The notes under the pieces: model-generated
Told to the model about the DNA's origin: nothing
Seen by the model: only the letters and a program-made list of their open reading frames with translations
The model's database searches: none
Shown: positions 1-11,072 of the stretch, piece by piece
Layout of the letters: every line of letters starts with the position of its first letter
How positions within the stretch are numbered: the stretch's first letter is position 1
Program-made: the position numbers and the translations under genes
Assembly (NCBI GenBank): GCA_037178675.1
Contig: JAYMGJ010000737.1
Coordinates: 1-64,000 of the forward strand
From: Scleroderma bovista
Taxonomy: Eukaryota > Basidiomycota > Agaricomycetes > Boletales > Sclerodermataceae
Reading direction: 5' to 3'
DNA length: 64,000 bases

Positions 1-3000
1 CTCTATTCAGCTAAAGCCTGACGGCAGCTTTCGCGCTGCGTTGGTCGACGCTGCTCCTGACCTTTCCTCTGTCCCCAAGGCATACCACGACTTTGCCGAC
101 GTCTTTAGTAAGGCGAAAGCATTGGTACTCGCGCCTCATCGGGAATATGACCTCAAGATAGAACTGGAAGAAGGAGCACCATTACCGCCCGGAAGACTCT
201 ATTCTCTCTCCCCCGTCGAGCTCGAAACCCTTCGGGCATTCATCGACGAAAACCTTTGCTTTGGTTTCATCTGTCCGACCTCATCCTCCCATGCAGCCCC
301 TGTCCTCTTCGTCAAGAAGAAGGAGGCTCTCTCCGACTTTGCGTCGACTACCGAGGACTCAACAAAATATCAAAGAAGGATCGGTACCCTCTACCTCTCA
401 TCTCCGACCTACTCGACTCTCCGAGTCGGGCAAAGGTCTATACTAAAATCGACCTGAGACATGCTTACCACCTGGTTCGCATTGCCGAAGGCGATGAGTG
501 GAAAACCGCCTTCAGGACTCGTTATGGCTCGTACGAGTGGCAGGTGATGCCCTTCGGTCTCACCAATGCCCCTGCAGCCTTTCAGCGATTTGTCAACTTG
601 GTGTTCATGGACATGCTCGATGTCTGCGTCGTAGTCTACCTCGACGATATTCTAGTCTACTCGGACAACATGGAGGACCATACCAAGCACGTTCGGGAAG
701 TGCTTCGGCGACTGCGCCAGCACAAGCTTTACGCCAAACCTGAAAAGTGTGAGTTCCATTCGGACTTGGTGGAGTATCTTGGGTACTTCCTCTCCCCCGA
801 CAGTTTGACAATGTCGCAAGACAAAGTCAAGACAATATGCGATTGGCCCGAACCTCGCAAGGTGAAGGACATTCAGTCCTTCCTCGGTTTCGCAAACTTT
901 TACCGTTGATTCATCTTCAATTACTCCGATATAGTGGTTCCCTTAACTCGGTTGACACGGAAAGATGCCCCCTGGGATTTCTCTGACGTCTGCCGACGGT
1001 CATTCAATCACCTGAAGGAAGCCTTCACCACAGCTCCCATCCTCACCCATTTCCGGCCAGGTGCCCAACTAACAGTTGAGACCGACGCTTCGGACTACGT
1101 GATCGCCGGTATCCTATCCATCACTGGTTTGGATGGCGAGATACGACCGATTGCATTTTACTCTTGCACTCTGACTGCGCCTGAGCTGAACTACGATACA
1201 CACGACAAGGAGCTTCTCGCTATTTTTGAAGCCTTCAAGGCCTGGCGTCATTATCTGGAGGGTCCTGCCTTCCTGATCGATGTTGTGACCGACCACAAAA
1301 ATTTGGAGTACTTCTCCACCTCTAAGGTTCTCACCCGTCGGCAAGCCCGATGGTCGGAATACCTCTCCTCCTTTAACCTGATCATTCGTTTCCGACCTGG
1401 TAAACTTGGTGCAAAGCCCGACGCCTTGACTAGACGCTGGGACGTCTACCCCAAAGAGGGGGATAGGGGCTTCACCCGAGTCAACCCACAGAACCTCCGA
1501 CCAGTGTTCACGGCTGAACAGCTCACCAACTCCCTTCGCGCGACATACCTACACGCCCCAGTACTCAGAGCTAGTGCACTCATGGACGTCGAGCGTCTTC
1601 ACGCCGATATCCCAGCCAACCTCCCGACCGATCCAATCGCTAAAGCCCACCTCTCGGACACATCGAACCCCCGATGGTCGACCGATGAGACTGGTTACCT
1701 ACGTCTCGATGGCCGCATGTACATCCCCGAGGCCAATGACCTACGTCTTCGTGTCCTCAGATACAAGCATGACCATCCCCTATCGGGACACTTCGGTCAG
1801 AACCACACTCTAGAGCTCATTCGTCGCGAATACACATGGCCAGGAATTTGTACCTACGTAAAAGACTATGTCAAGTCCTGCACGGCCTGCGCCCGAGCTA
1901 AGACGCCACGTCACCGACCCTATGGGATGCTCAAGCAATTACTGGTCCCCGACCGACCATGGAATTCCATCTTGATGGATTTCATCGAGCAACTCCCATC
2001 CTCATCCGGCTTCACAGCCATTCTGGTAGTCATTGACTGACTATCAAAGCAAGCCATATTCATCCCGACTCATGACACAATAACCTCCCCTGAGCTCGCA
2101 CAGCTCTTCCTACTCCATGTCTTCGCTAAGCACGGCGTCCCCACACATGTAATGTCTGACCGAGGCTCAGAGTTCGTCTCGCATTTCTTCTGATCACTCG
2201 GCAAGGCCTTAGATATGAAATTACATTTCACTTCGGGCTATCACCCAGAAGGTGACGGACAGACCGAGCGAGCTAATCAAACACTCAAGCAATACCTCAG
2301 GATGTACTGCAATTACCAGCAGGACAATTGGTCGGACCTCTTACCTCTCGCCGAGTTCGCCTACAACAATGCCCCTAGCGCTACGACTGGTGTATCACCG
2401 TTCTTCGTGAACAAAGGATATCACCCCAACCTCGCTGTGCACCCCGAGCGCGATCTTTCATCGGCTCAGGCAAGGGAATATGCAGTTGACCTAGAGTCAT
2501 TGCATGAGTACCTACATGAAGAAATGGCTGCTGCCCAGAAAAGGTACCAAGGCCCTGCTGACGCCAGAAGATCACCCGCACCCGATTTCAAAGTCAGTGA
2601 TCAAGTATTCATCAAAGCCAAGTACTTTAGGTTTACCTGACCATCAAAGAAACTCTCCGAGAAGAATCTTGGCCCCTACCCAATCATCGCCCAAGTCGGC
2701 ACTTTATCATTCACAATCCGTCTCCCTGACTCTATGCGTGCTGTCCACCCCGTCTTCCACGTCTCACAGCTCGAACCCGCGACACCGAACACAATACCGA
2801 ATGGGTCACAACCTCCACCACCTCCCATCGAAGTCGACGGCGAACCCGAGTTCGAGATCACTGAGATCCTCAATTCAAAGTTCAACCGACGTCGACGCCA
2901 ATGCCCACTCCTCTACCTAGTTAGATGGGCTGGTTACGAAGGTACCAATGAGGAAACATCTTGGTTGATTGCGACCGAGCTCAGACACGCATCAGAACTC

Positions 3001-3063
3001 GTGGCCGACTACCACAAAGCCTACCCGACCAAGCCAGGCCCCTTAGAAAGCCTCTCACACTGA
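1..3063 (+). pseudogene. Gypsy-1 pol polyprotein (RT, RNase H, integrase, chromodomain), 5' end outside window
   Basis: Ty3/gypsy pol that would copy element RNA to DNA and integrate it. In order: reverse transcriptase with the YLDD active site at 637-648; RNase H (TDASDY near 1081, TDHKNLEYF near 1291); integrase zinc region (H..H..C..C, about 1770-1900); catalytic core with D in MDFIEQ (about 1975), D in SDRGSEF (about 2157) and E in GQTERANQ (about 2265); chromodomain about 2856-3020 (LVRWAGYEGTNEETSW). It is broken by a one-base deletion near 331 (frame 2 to frame 1) and by four in-frame TGA stops at 907, 2038, 2191 and 2638; at each the gypsy pattern expects arginine, so CGA became TGA. 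Gag, protease and the 5' LTR would lie left of the window. Confidence 0.93.
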
Positions 3064-3919
3064 GTTGTCTAAGTCACCGAACAAAGTCTATTGACAGTGT
3101 AGAAAACAAAGTAAAAAGAAAAAGAAAACTAATTACAATTTTAAGTCCAGTCCGACTACTCAGACTCGCCTTCTCCGTCTTCGTCCCCCAACTCTTCGCC
3201 TTCCCCGTCTGTCTCGTCTGACTCTTGCTGCTCCTCGCTCTCCTCGGGCATTGCCATGCCCTTGCCCTTCGGGTCCTTAGCGTCGGCCACCCTCTTCGTC
3301 TCCCATGCAACCCCTTCCACCTTTCGACCGAGCTTTGCCAGCTCTCTGGTGTTGAGGTCAATCGCCGCAACGATTTCCCCGAGTCGGCGGTCTAGGACCA
3401 GCGCGATGTCACGCACCAAACGTGTTTGGTACTGTGGACATGGAGAAAGTTAGCCGATGAAACTAATGCGAAGAACACACACCCAAGATCTGTTGAAAGA
3501 TTGTCCCAACTTGAGGGATACAGACAGCCCTCGCTATCCATATCACGCAAAGTCAAGACTATCCTTATGCGAAGAATGAATACAAGCTCGTTGTAGCCAT
3601 CTATCGCACAAGAATGACTATCCTGATGCGAGAGATGAATGCCAACATGGACAGTCATCTATCGCACAAGAACCGCCAAGAAGCAGAAGAATCCAAGGAT
3701 TGATGATCATTTCAGTATGAGAGAGGAATGCAACCTACTGCAGTCCAACTCCCATACCAGAACAACCAAAGAAGCAGAAGAAACGATAGAGAAACAAAGG
3801 AGAAAAGGAAGAATCATTTTTAGTGCCCAAATGTCAAATTTAGGCGCCCAGTGCCGGCATTCCGATATTTTGAATAGCTCCGCCATTTTTGAAGCTATCA
3901 ATCATGTGACTATACCATC

Positions 3920-4417
3920 ATGGAGCCTAGACCGTGGTCTATCTGCCTGTCAAGTTCTGACGTAAATCTGTTCATTTCCCACGGAGATATTCCACCCGCA
4001 ATCCAGACACCCACTTCATCACTCACTATGGAGTCCACATTTTCTCTGGAACGTTTCTCCGCTATTGCAGCAGACCTCAACTATGTCCTGCTCTTGGAAC
4101 AGCCTCTCCCTGAGCTCCTGTGTACTGTCTGGTACATATCTTCCCAGCCTGCTCCCTCAGTCCCTCTCGTTCTCGGTCAGCGCGTTCTCCTCGTCAGTCC
4201 TGCGTCGCGCACATACTTTGGTCGTCTCAAGTCTATCATTAGACTTGAAAATTCATACCTGGTCGTCTCTGTGTCTCCTGAGTCCTCTGCATATGGTCCT
4301 TTCATCCCAGAGTCCTGTCACATCCATCTCCCTCTATCATTCATCTCGCTTCCCTGGACACGTCGAATCTGCTACTTGCGATTCTCTTCCCTGCTATCCC
4401 GCAACAAACACGAATGA
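3920..4417 (+). CDS. Open frame inside LTR-A, conserved in LTR-B, unknown product
   Basis: A 165-codon open frame in the 5' half of the LTR (core MES.FSLE.FSAIAADL.YV, then a hydrophobic region with QPAPSVPLVLGQRVLLVSPAS). The same frame is open, without indels across about 340 nt, in LTR-A at 39941-40438 and in LTR-B at 9423-9824, 22616-23008, 32048-32536, 57728-58087 and, on the minus strand, 57128-56694. I recognise no domain, signal peptide or clear membrane segment. It could be a real LTR-encoded protein or a chance frame preserved because copies are young. Confidence 0.35.
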   Translation: MEPRPWSICLSSSDVNLFISHGDIPPAIQTPTSSLTMESTFSLERFSAIAADLNYVLLLEQPLPELLCTVWYISSQPAPSVPLVLGQRVLLVSPASRTYFGRLKSIIRLENSYLVVSVSPESSAYGPFIPESCHIHLPLSFISLPWTRRICYLRFSSLLSRNKHE

Positions 4418-5100
4418 AACAGTGCTCTAGAACCCTTCTTAGGAGCCCTAATAGAGTACAGAACCTTCCCCTTACTGCTCAAGGGAAGACTGCACTTTGG
4501 GAGCACCAAATTTCGCGTTTTTGCTCTACAGAAGCTCAATCCAAGGGATTTGTGACACTCTGTGACCAGCTGTGACTCTACTTGTCATTCCAGGCCCCCT
4601 GACACTGCTCTTCTGGTCGGATCAATTCTTTTATTATCCCCCAGCCACTCCCATCAGTGGCACTGCTTCAGAAGCTCATCTCCAGATCTAAAGTTCAATA
4701 AATCATAGGTTGTGCTTCCCTTCTTTCTGAGTCACACAGAGTCACTCTGGCTCACTCTGACTCACTCTGCTGCGCATTATTCATCCCCTCTTGGCATTAC
4801 TAATCCCCATTACTCCCCTTACCAATCACTTACCAATCATCCTTCAAATCATGCTTATCATGCTGCTTATCAATTCATGACTCATGCCCCTATGATTCAT
4901 ATGTATTATGTCATCGCATATGCTCATTTAGCTTCGATCTACTCATCCCCTGCTTTCCCCCCCTCTCTTTTGGGCCCCATGCAATGATTTTTCCATATTC
5001 TTGGTTATACACCCCTTTTTACCTATGTTTTTGCTCTTTCCCTTGGCTCAGCAGCTTGTTCAGGCTCTCCCCATCGATGACTCAGCCTGATTACACTGCT

Positions 5101-5150
5101 TATCAATCGCTTACCAATTTCTTACCAATCTCTTACCAAGCACTTAGTCA
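5101..5150 (+). promoter_or_regulatory. CTTACCAAT repeat array upstream of the LTR-A TATA box
   Basis: Successive 10-11-bp units built on CTTACCAAT lie about 35-80 bases upstream of the TATA box; further units occur at about 4815-4850. LTR-B carries similar GCTTACT and CTTACCAAT units before its own TATTTAAA. Position and periodicity suggest transcription-factor sites, but no factor is identified. Confidence 0.4.
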
Positions 5151-5179
5151 TTTGTGCTTACAGGGCCACAGCCCCTCCT

Positions 5180-5187
5180 GTATATAA
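5180..5187 (+). promoter_or_regulatory. LTR-A core promoter (TATATAAA); AATAAA at 5230-5235
   Basis: GTATATAAACC followed about 45 bases later by TCAATAAAGCG gives the usual U3/R arrangement of TATA box and polyadenylation signal. The same pair recurs in the copies at 41200 and 47960 and marks the direction of transcription as plus. Confidence 0.6.
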
Positions 5188-6632
5188 ACCAGCAGCCAAA
5201 GGCTGCAAGGAAGTGTCTGCTTCCCCCTCAATAAAGCGACCACATTCACTCTCCCTCACTGTCTATAAGCTCCTTCTTTGTCTTTGGACTTGTAGGTCAC
5301 TCAGTGCTGGCCTAAAGCTCCTATATTACTGTTTATCAGATATATCTTGTATCTGATCATTTCTCTAGGCTCAAGCGCAGTCTAGCATCACTGTCCACTC
5401 CATCCCATCACTGTCCATCGCATTCTTTAAGCAGGAACTGTCCCCTTGCTTCCCTGTTGCTCCATCACTGCTGTTACACCCCTGTCATCAATCTATCATC
5501 GCTTTTCTATCCCAGGACTCTTCCTAACCACTGTGGTAGGCTGAAGAGGAGTCAATACCATCCCCAGTCGCATCTATTCCCCATCAGAAGCCCTTCCCTT
5601 CCCTCCTGCATCCTGCCTGAAGGCGTGCAGCACATCCCTCTGAGGAGATTAAATACCAGAAACGCAAAGGAAGACCACCACTCGCATATTGCTGTCATTT
5701 GGTGTTGGTTGTTGGTTGTTCTGACCTCTTCCCTCACTTAGGCGCACAGCGACTGGGTCTGGTCGACTCGATGGCCCAGCCACCGAGAATCCTCCCATTG
5801 CCGCCTCAATCTCCTCCGTACTCGCAGCCTTGGCGATCGTTTTCTTCTTCCGCTTCCTCTTCTCGCCTCCTCTCAGCGACGTTTCCACCTCCACCGCCTT
5901 CTCGCTCTGTTTTCTCTTCTCTCCGCTCGCCGACCGTTCCAACACCGACGTCGACACGTTGAAGGTACACTTTACCTTAGATCATTGACACCGACCGCAC
6001 GTCGGAGTGCGCGCACTGTCGGCCAGATCACACTCGGCACTGTGGCCGCTTCGCCTGCATCGGTCACAAGGGGGCCTGAACCTCATGATGCCCGTGTTGG
6101 AATGGGCAGTTGCCTGGTGGGGCTAATCAAATAATAAATCAACAAAAAGTCAATAAAGAATTAATAACGACGCACCTTGGGCTTCGGCCCCAGACCCAAA
6201 CGTTCCCTCATTGCTTCGCCAGCCACCAGTGACTCAGCCTTCTCTCTCGCCCTCACCTCTGCCTCGGCCTTGCGCCTCGCCTCGAAATCCGCTCGCGCCT
6301 TAGCCTCGGCGACTCACTTCGCCTCCTCTTCGGCTTTCCGCTTCTCTTCGGCGACCCTTCTCGCCTCTTCCTCAGCCTTCTTCCTGGCAGCCTCCTCCGC
6401 CAACCTCCTCGCCTGTTGCTCGGCCGCCTGTTTCATCAGTCACTCCTGTCGCCGACACGACTGTTCGTCGAACTTGGCGATTTGGACTTGGATTGAATCG
6501 GTCGGCTTCCCTTCCAACTTGGGTGAGGGGGCACACGTCCAGTCGACGTTGTTGGTGTTGCTAGCGGACATGTTCAAATCAAGGATGTTATGAAGAAGAG
6601 AATTTGTTGGGTTACCGTCACCGAAGGCCAGT

Positions 6633-6640
6633 CTTATATA
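6633..6640 (-). promoter_or_regulatory. TATA box of the antisense gene
   Basis: On the minus strand TATATAAG lies about 62 bases upstream of the ATG at 6571 and between it and the 3' LTR. The distance suits a fungal core promoter, suggesting that the antisense gene is transcribed independently of the pol genomic RNA. Confidence 0.55.
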
Positions 6641-6723
6641 CGCCCTAACCGATTTTCAAACCCAGACAATGGTCGCACACATTCGGTGTGGAATACGCAT
6701 TGCAGCCTCGTGGGCTTGGCCCT

Positions 6724-6735
6724 AAGAGGGGGATA
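6724..6735 (+). other. Gypsy-1 polypurine tract
   Basis: AAGAGGGGGATA lies immediately before the TGTCATGACC start of the LTR, the expected place for the plus-strand DNA primer. This puts the antisense gene inside the element rather than beside it. Confidence 0.75.
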
Positions 6736-6736
6736 C

Positions 6737-7362
6737 TGTCATGACCGTGACATCTGATCACCCTGTACCCTATTGTCCGATCGCATCCACGTGTTTGCCG
6801 CCCGTTTTATTGTATGTACTCCCTTTTCCGTTTCTCTCTATCTGTCCTGTATCGCCACCAATCAGTGAGCGCGTTGTCCGATCTGTCTCTCTGTACTATT
6901 ACCTAATATGTTTCCTTTCTCGTTTCCGGTTACTATACGTTCCCGTCCCGTTGCATTACTAATACGATACTCATCAGTAATCCAGTTATCGCACTTACCG
7001 TACTTACTCAGCACACAGCACAACTGCGCTCGTCATTCGTCGGTAATCCCGACTTCCCGTACATCGCCTCATCTGTTCCACTCAGTATAAATACCTAGAT
7101 ACTCGGTCTGTTGTAGTTTCAGTTCGAATATCGAATAAGATACTTCTCATCTGTTCTCTCTTCGTGCTCTCTGCCTCTATCCTCGTACAAGCACTCGGTC
7201 ATAGACTGTTTACCCTCGGACTCTCTGTCAGACCCTCGGTCGGCCTTCCTATTACTCGGGAAGCGCGACTACGCTACATAGCATCTCGGTCTTACGGCTA
7301 GACCAACCTCTGACCCCCAGATCCCCCGTAGAGATCAGATCGGTGAAGAACCGGTCTTGACA
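6737..7362 (+). repeat. Gypsy-1 3' LTR (626 bp)
   Basis: Starts TGTCATGACC and ends GGTCTTGACA, with matching short inverted ends. A TATA box (TATAAAT) is at 7085-7091. The right flank moves directly into RPB1-like pseudogene sequence. The 5' LTR and target duplication cannot be checked in this window. Confidence 0.82.
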
Positions 7363-8900
7363 CTGGAGTCGATATCTAAGTTACAAAATGTTAGGCAGTG
7401 ATTGTGAATGATGCTTATATGTACTTTGGTCAATGGAGGAGTTTCAACAAACTCGACCATGCACAACTTACTAGACAACCTCACCCTGGGAAGGATGGAG
7501 CATTCATCGAACGACAAAAGATCGATATGTTTGCGCTAGGTTTGAGGTCAAGTACCAGGTCAACATGATGGATAAACAAGAGGTTCTTCAGATCGGGATT
7601 GATGGTAGTTCGTTGGAGTTATAGGTGAAGCTCAATGTGGAGTTTGGAGGGCGTGGAGCTATTGTAAATTGCATGCTTCTCCAGGTTCGTATCCCCGGCG
7701 GCCCACCTTCATGTTTTCTGGCACCTAGATTTGTCCAAGTTATCTCACCTCAAGCAAATAAGCCTGCCATGGGCGTTGTCCAAGATACACTTTGTGGTAT
7801 CTGCAAATTTATCCTCCAAGACACATCTTTTGACTGGACGCAAGTCCAAAAATCCTTCTTTGGCTCCCAGACTGGGATGGCCATGTCCCCACACCTGCTA
7901 TAATCAAACACAAACCGCTCTGGACAGGAAAACAAATCCTGAATATGGTTATCCCTCGGAATCAATGTCCACCTTTTGTCTGAACCTCTCTGTCATGCCT
8001 CCTTACAATGCTGATTTCGATGGTGATGAAATGAACATTCAGTGAGTATCCCCATGCATCGTTAAAATTGCTGCACATGTTGATGACGGGCAGGTATTAT
8101 ACCCCAATTTGAGGAGGCCCGGGAAGAGCTACCACAAATCACATGGGCACCATCAGGAAATTGAAGAAGAAAAGATAATCCATTATAACCCTAGCATGCA
8201 ATGGATAATGCTAGATATGATCAGATATGACCAGGTAATTGATTATCACCCTACAAAAAACATCTGCCAGAGATTATAATGAATTATCTTTTCTTCCCCA
8301 TTTTCCTGATGCACCCCTCCAGGTTCATCCCCCCACTTTCATGTTCTCTGGCTGGCACCTAAACTCGTTGTCCAGATTATCTCACCCCAGGCAAATAAGC
8401 CTGCCATGAGCATCATTGGACATCATGGTCCATTACGACTCTACTGTACGCAACTCTCTAGGTGACCTCATCCAGTTTATCTATGGTGAAGATGGGATGG
8501 ATGGAGCATTCATCAAGCGACAAAAGAAATATGTTCACGCTGAGTAACAAGGAGTTTGAGCACAAGTATTGGGTCGACATGATGGATAAAGAGGGAGGGT
8601 TCCTTCCAGGAGTTCTGCAGATTGGGATCAATGATAGCTCATTGGAGTTGCAAGCAAAGTTCGATGAGGAGTATGGACGGCTTGTGAAGGACAGGCAGGA
8701 GCTGCGCACTTTCATCTTTCCTTGTGCAGATGGCCTCACCCCACATTTTATGCCCATCAATCTTTATTGGATTATCCAGAATGCAGCACAGATATTCCAT
8801 ATTGATAGGCGGAAACCAAGCAATCTTGATCCTGCGTACATTGTTGATGTGGTCTGGGCGCTCATGGAGAGACTACTTGCTGTACTTGGCGACAACCCGC
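7363..8900 (+). pseudogene. RPB1 (RNA polymerase II largest subunit) fragments, duplicated and scrambled
   Basis: Several short stretches match the RPB1 core in shifting frames. About 7460-7640 and 8460-8700 are two copies of one segment ([14 protein letters not shown], then MMDK and DGSSLELQ). About 7740-7830 ([19 protein letters not shown]) and 8375-8410 are two copies of another. 7980-8042 holds the metal-binding region [10 protein letters not shown], here downstream of sequence that it should precede. 8560-8890 reads through WIIQNAAQIFHIDRRKPSNL. Intron-like breaks (GTGAGTAT at about 8042) remain, so this is a DNA copy, not a processed one. Frameshifts and order changes exclude function. 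Confidence 0.8.
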
Positions 8901-10986
8901 TGTCACACATCAAACAGGTTTGGTACAGTGAACATGGAAGATAATGCCTATATTGAATGATCCTTATGTGAAGGATAAGCATGACAGACCCTCATCGTAG
9001 CCATCTATCGCACAAGGAGACTATCCTGATGTGAGAGATGAATGCCAATGCTGACAGTCATCTATCGCACGAGAACTGCCAAGAAGCAGAAGAAACTGAA
9101 GGAATGTCATCAATTGTGGTATGAGAAAAAAATGCACACATCTGCAGTCCAACTCCCATACCAGAACAATCAAAGAAGCCAAAGAATTGATGGAGAAACA
9201 AAGGAGAAAGAGAAGAAATGATTTTTAGCACCCAAATGTCATTTTTAGGCACCCAGTGCCGGCATTCTGATATTTTGAATAGCTCCATCGTTTCTGAAGC
9301 TATCAGGCACATGACTATACATCAGAAAGCCTAGAACGTGGTCTATCTGCCTGTCAAGTTCCAACGCAAATCTGTTCATTTCACACGGAGATATTCCCCC
9401 TGCAATCCAGACATTCGCTTCATTGCTCACTATGGAGTCCATATCTTCTCTGGATCATTTCTCTGCTATTGCTGCAGATCTCCACTATGTCCTGCTCTTA
9501 GGACAGCCTCTCCCAGAGTTCCCATGCACTGCCTGGCACATATCTTCCCAGCCTGCTCCTTCAGTCCCTCTCGTTCGCGGTCAGTGTGTTCTCCTCGTCA
9601 GTCCTGCATCAAGGACATACTTTGGTCATCTTAGGTCTATTGTCAAGCTTGAGAAGTCTTCTCTGGTCGTCTCTGTGTCCCTTGAGCCCTCAGCCTATGG
9701 TCCCTTCCTCCAAGATACTTGCTATGTCCATCTTCCTCTGTTGTTTGTCTTGCTTCCCTGGATGCGTCAAATTCAATACTCTATCCACTTCCCTACTTTC
9801 AGACGACGTCCCCCAGCACCATGACAGTTATGCCCCCACTTTATAGTGCTATTAGGAAGAAGAACCCTCTCTCATTCTTTCCCAGAAGAGAGCTCGTCAA
9901 GGGAGCCCTTGGTTGCGCTTCAGCAGTGCTAGAACACATGCACTATAACTTAGTGTATGCTGACCCCCCAAAAGACCTCCGGACCCCTGGTACCCTTCTT
10001 GTGGCTGTTTTGTCTCGGATCAATCCCCCTGTTTATCTCAGATCTTCCCCATTGTTGTCCCATCAAATTCTTGATGGTACACAGCCCCCCATCAAACTTC
10101 TTAGGCTGTGCATCAATGACTCCTTCTGCTGTGCAGTGACTCATCCCTTGCTTACTGATGCTCTCTTGTCATCAGTATTACTCTATCCCTTTCGCATTTT
10201 TGGTATATTACTCAGCTGATGACTCACTCCCTTACCAATCACTCTTGTCATGCAGCTTACTCATTCCTTTACTCAGCAGCTTATTCATGCTCCCTATGCT
10301 TACTCATTCCTGCTTATCCCTTGCTTACTGATCACTTACAAACCCCTTACAAAGCTCTTACCAATTCTTGACAAATTCTGCTTACTCCCTTCTCTTTTTG
10401 TACTTTAATGCTGTGCCCCCCATGTATTTAAACCCCTGGGCTCAGCCGAGTGAGGAGAGACCTAATTGCACAAAATTATCCCTCTCTCAGACTCTCTCAA
10501 TCAGTATCCCTTCAGTCCTTGAGTCCTTGTAGGCTTCAGTGAAGGTCTAAAGGCTCAATATTGTCAAGTTTATCCAAGTTATTCAAGATCTATTCTTTTT
10601 ACTAGGCTCAAGCGGAGTCTAGGCTTCATACTAGTCTATCTTCCTTGCCTCTGGACATCAGAGGCATCTCTGGCCCTTTGCTGCACCAACCTCTAGGTGT
10701 AGTATTGCTACTTCAGTCTCTGTCAGTCCAATCCCCACTTTGACACTTCCTAGGCTTTGGGAAGAGTCCAGACCCCTATCCCCTTTGTCATCTATTGCTC
10801 CTGTACCCCAGGAGTATCCTGCATCATTGTCTGCATCACCCTGTTGGTGTAGATCCCCTTCCCCCCTTCTCAGCACATCCTCTCTGGACACTGCAGAGGT
10901 AAACCACCACTCACACATATTTGTAGTCCTTTGTTGGTGTTGTGTTTGGGTTATTACTCCGACCCAAATCCACACTTTGACTCACA
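8901..10986 (+). mobile_element. Solo LTR, family B (copy B1, complete, 2,086 bp)
   Basis: Begins TGTCACACATCAAACAGG and ends TTTGACTCACA. The left target is CCGC (8897-8900) and the right CTGC (10987-10990), one CpG-to-TpG change apart. Removing the LTR and one target copy joins the RPB1 reading frame as ...DNPLSREAQ..., which confirms both boundaries. Identical in family to the LTRs of Gypsy-B. Confidence 0.88.
9423..9824 (+). CDS. Open frame inside LTR-B (homologue of the LTR-A frame)
   Basis: A 133-codon frame homologous over about 115 residues to the frame at 3920-4417 and ending in FRRRPPAP. A second frame, 166 codons at 9719-10219 (repeated at 22903-23403 and, minus strand, 14387-13887), overlaps its end in another phase but has no counterpart in LTR-A. 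Function unknown. Confidence 0.3.
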   Translation: MLTMESISSLDHFSAIAADLHYVLLLGQPLPEFPCTAWHISSQPAPSVPLVRGQCVLLVSPASRTYFGHLRSIVKLEKSSLVVSVSLEPSAYGPFLQDTCYVHLPLLFVLLPWMRQIQYSIHFPTFRRRPPAP

Positions 10987-11072
10987 CTGCTCAGCAGAGA
11001 GGCACAGGTGAATACATCACTTATGTTCCGGATGCACGTACACGCGACGCTCGCGACACACTGTGTGTGCTC
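10987..11072 (+). pseudogene. RPB1 fragment continuing across LTR-B1
   Basis: Reads [22 protein letters not shown], the RPB1 stretch that follows the FHIDRRKPSNL segment left of the LTR. The match stops abruptly where mitochondrial HSP70 sequence begins. Confidence 0.72.

Larger units (their letters stand above)
3407..5748 (+). mobile_element. Solo LTR, family A (copy A1, complete, 2,342 bp)
   Basis: Begins TGTCACGCACCAAACG and ends TTAGGCGCACA, a TG...CA element. It is flanked by the perfect 4-bp duplication GCGA (3403-3406 and 5749-5752) and sits within the antisense gene. It has a TATA box and AATAAA signal but no gag or pol, so it is a solo LTR left by LTR-LTR recombination or a non-autonomous unit. 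Roughly its first 1 kb is clearly related to LTR-B; the 3' portion differs. Other copies: 39531, 46981 and 63427. Confidence 0.85.
3156..6571 (-). pseudogene. Antisense cysteine-rich, coiled-coil gene inside Gypsy-1, interrupted by LTR-A
   Basis: Gene on the strand opposite to pol, lying between pol and the 3' LTR. Exon 1 runs 6571 to 6176: an N-terminal segment (MSASNTNNVDWT) then a long Ala/Glu/Lys/Arg-rich coiled coil. A 53-bp intron (GTGCGT...TTAG, 6175-6123) joins in phase 0 to exon 2, which has a cysteine cluster C-x2-C-x8-C-x10-C-x2-C-x6-C (about 6065-5965); the second half, CGRCQ.SKVKC, looks like a fungal zinc-cluster half. A basic stretch (KRKRKKK) follows, then, after LTR-A (3407-5748), a heptad-like region and an acidic tail ending at TAG 3158-3156. 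Removing the LTR and one copy of its target duplication restores the frame. Three TGA stops (6442, 6316, 5984, minus strand) replace probable CGA codons. A DNA- or RNA-binding role is inference only. Confidence 0.82.

Noticed and set aside
907..2640. Repeated in-frame TGA codons could mean UGA recoding or a variant genetic code.
   Set aside because: TGG is used for tryptophan throughout, the TGA sites fall where arginine CGA is expected, and the same genes also have frameshifts. Mutation at CpG explains them better.
8458..8760. Minus-strand frame of 100 codons.
   Set aside because: It is the complement of the RPB1-like segment on the plus strand and shows no features of its own.
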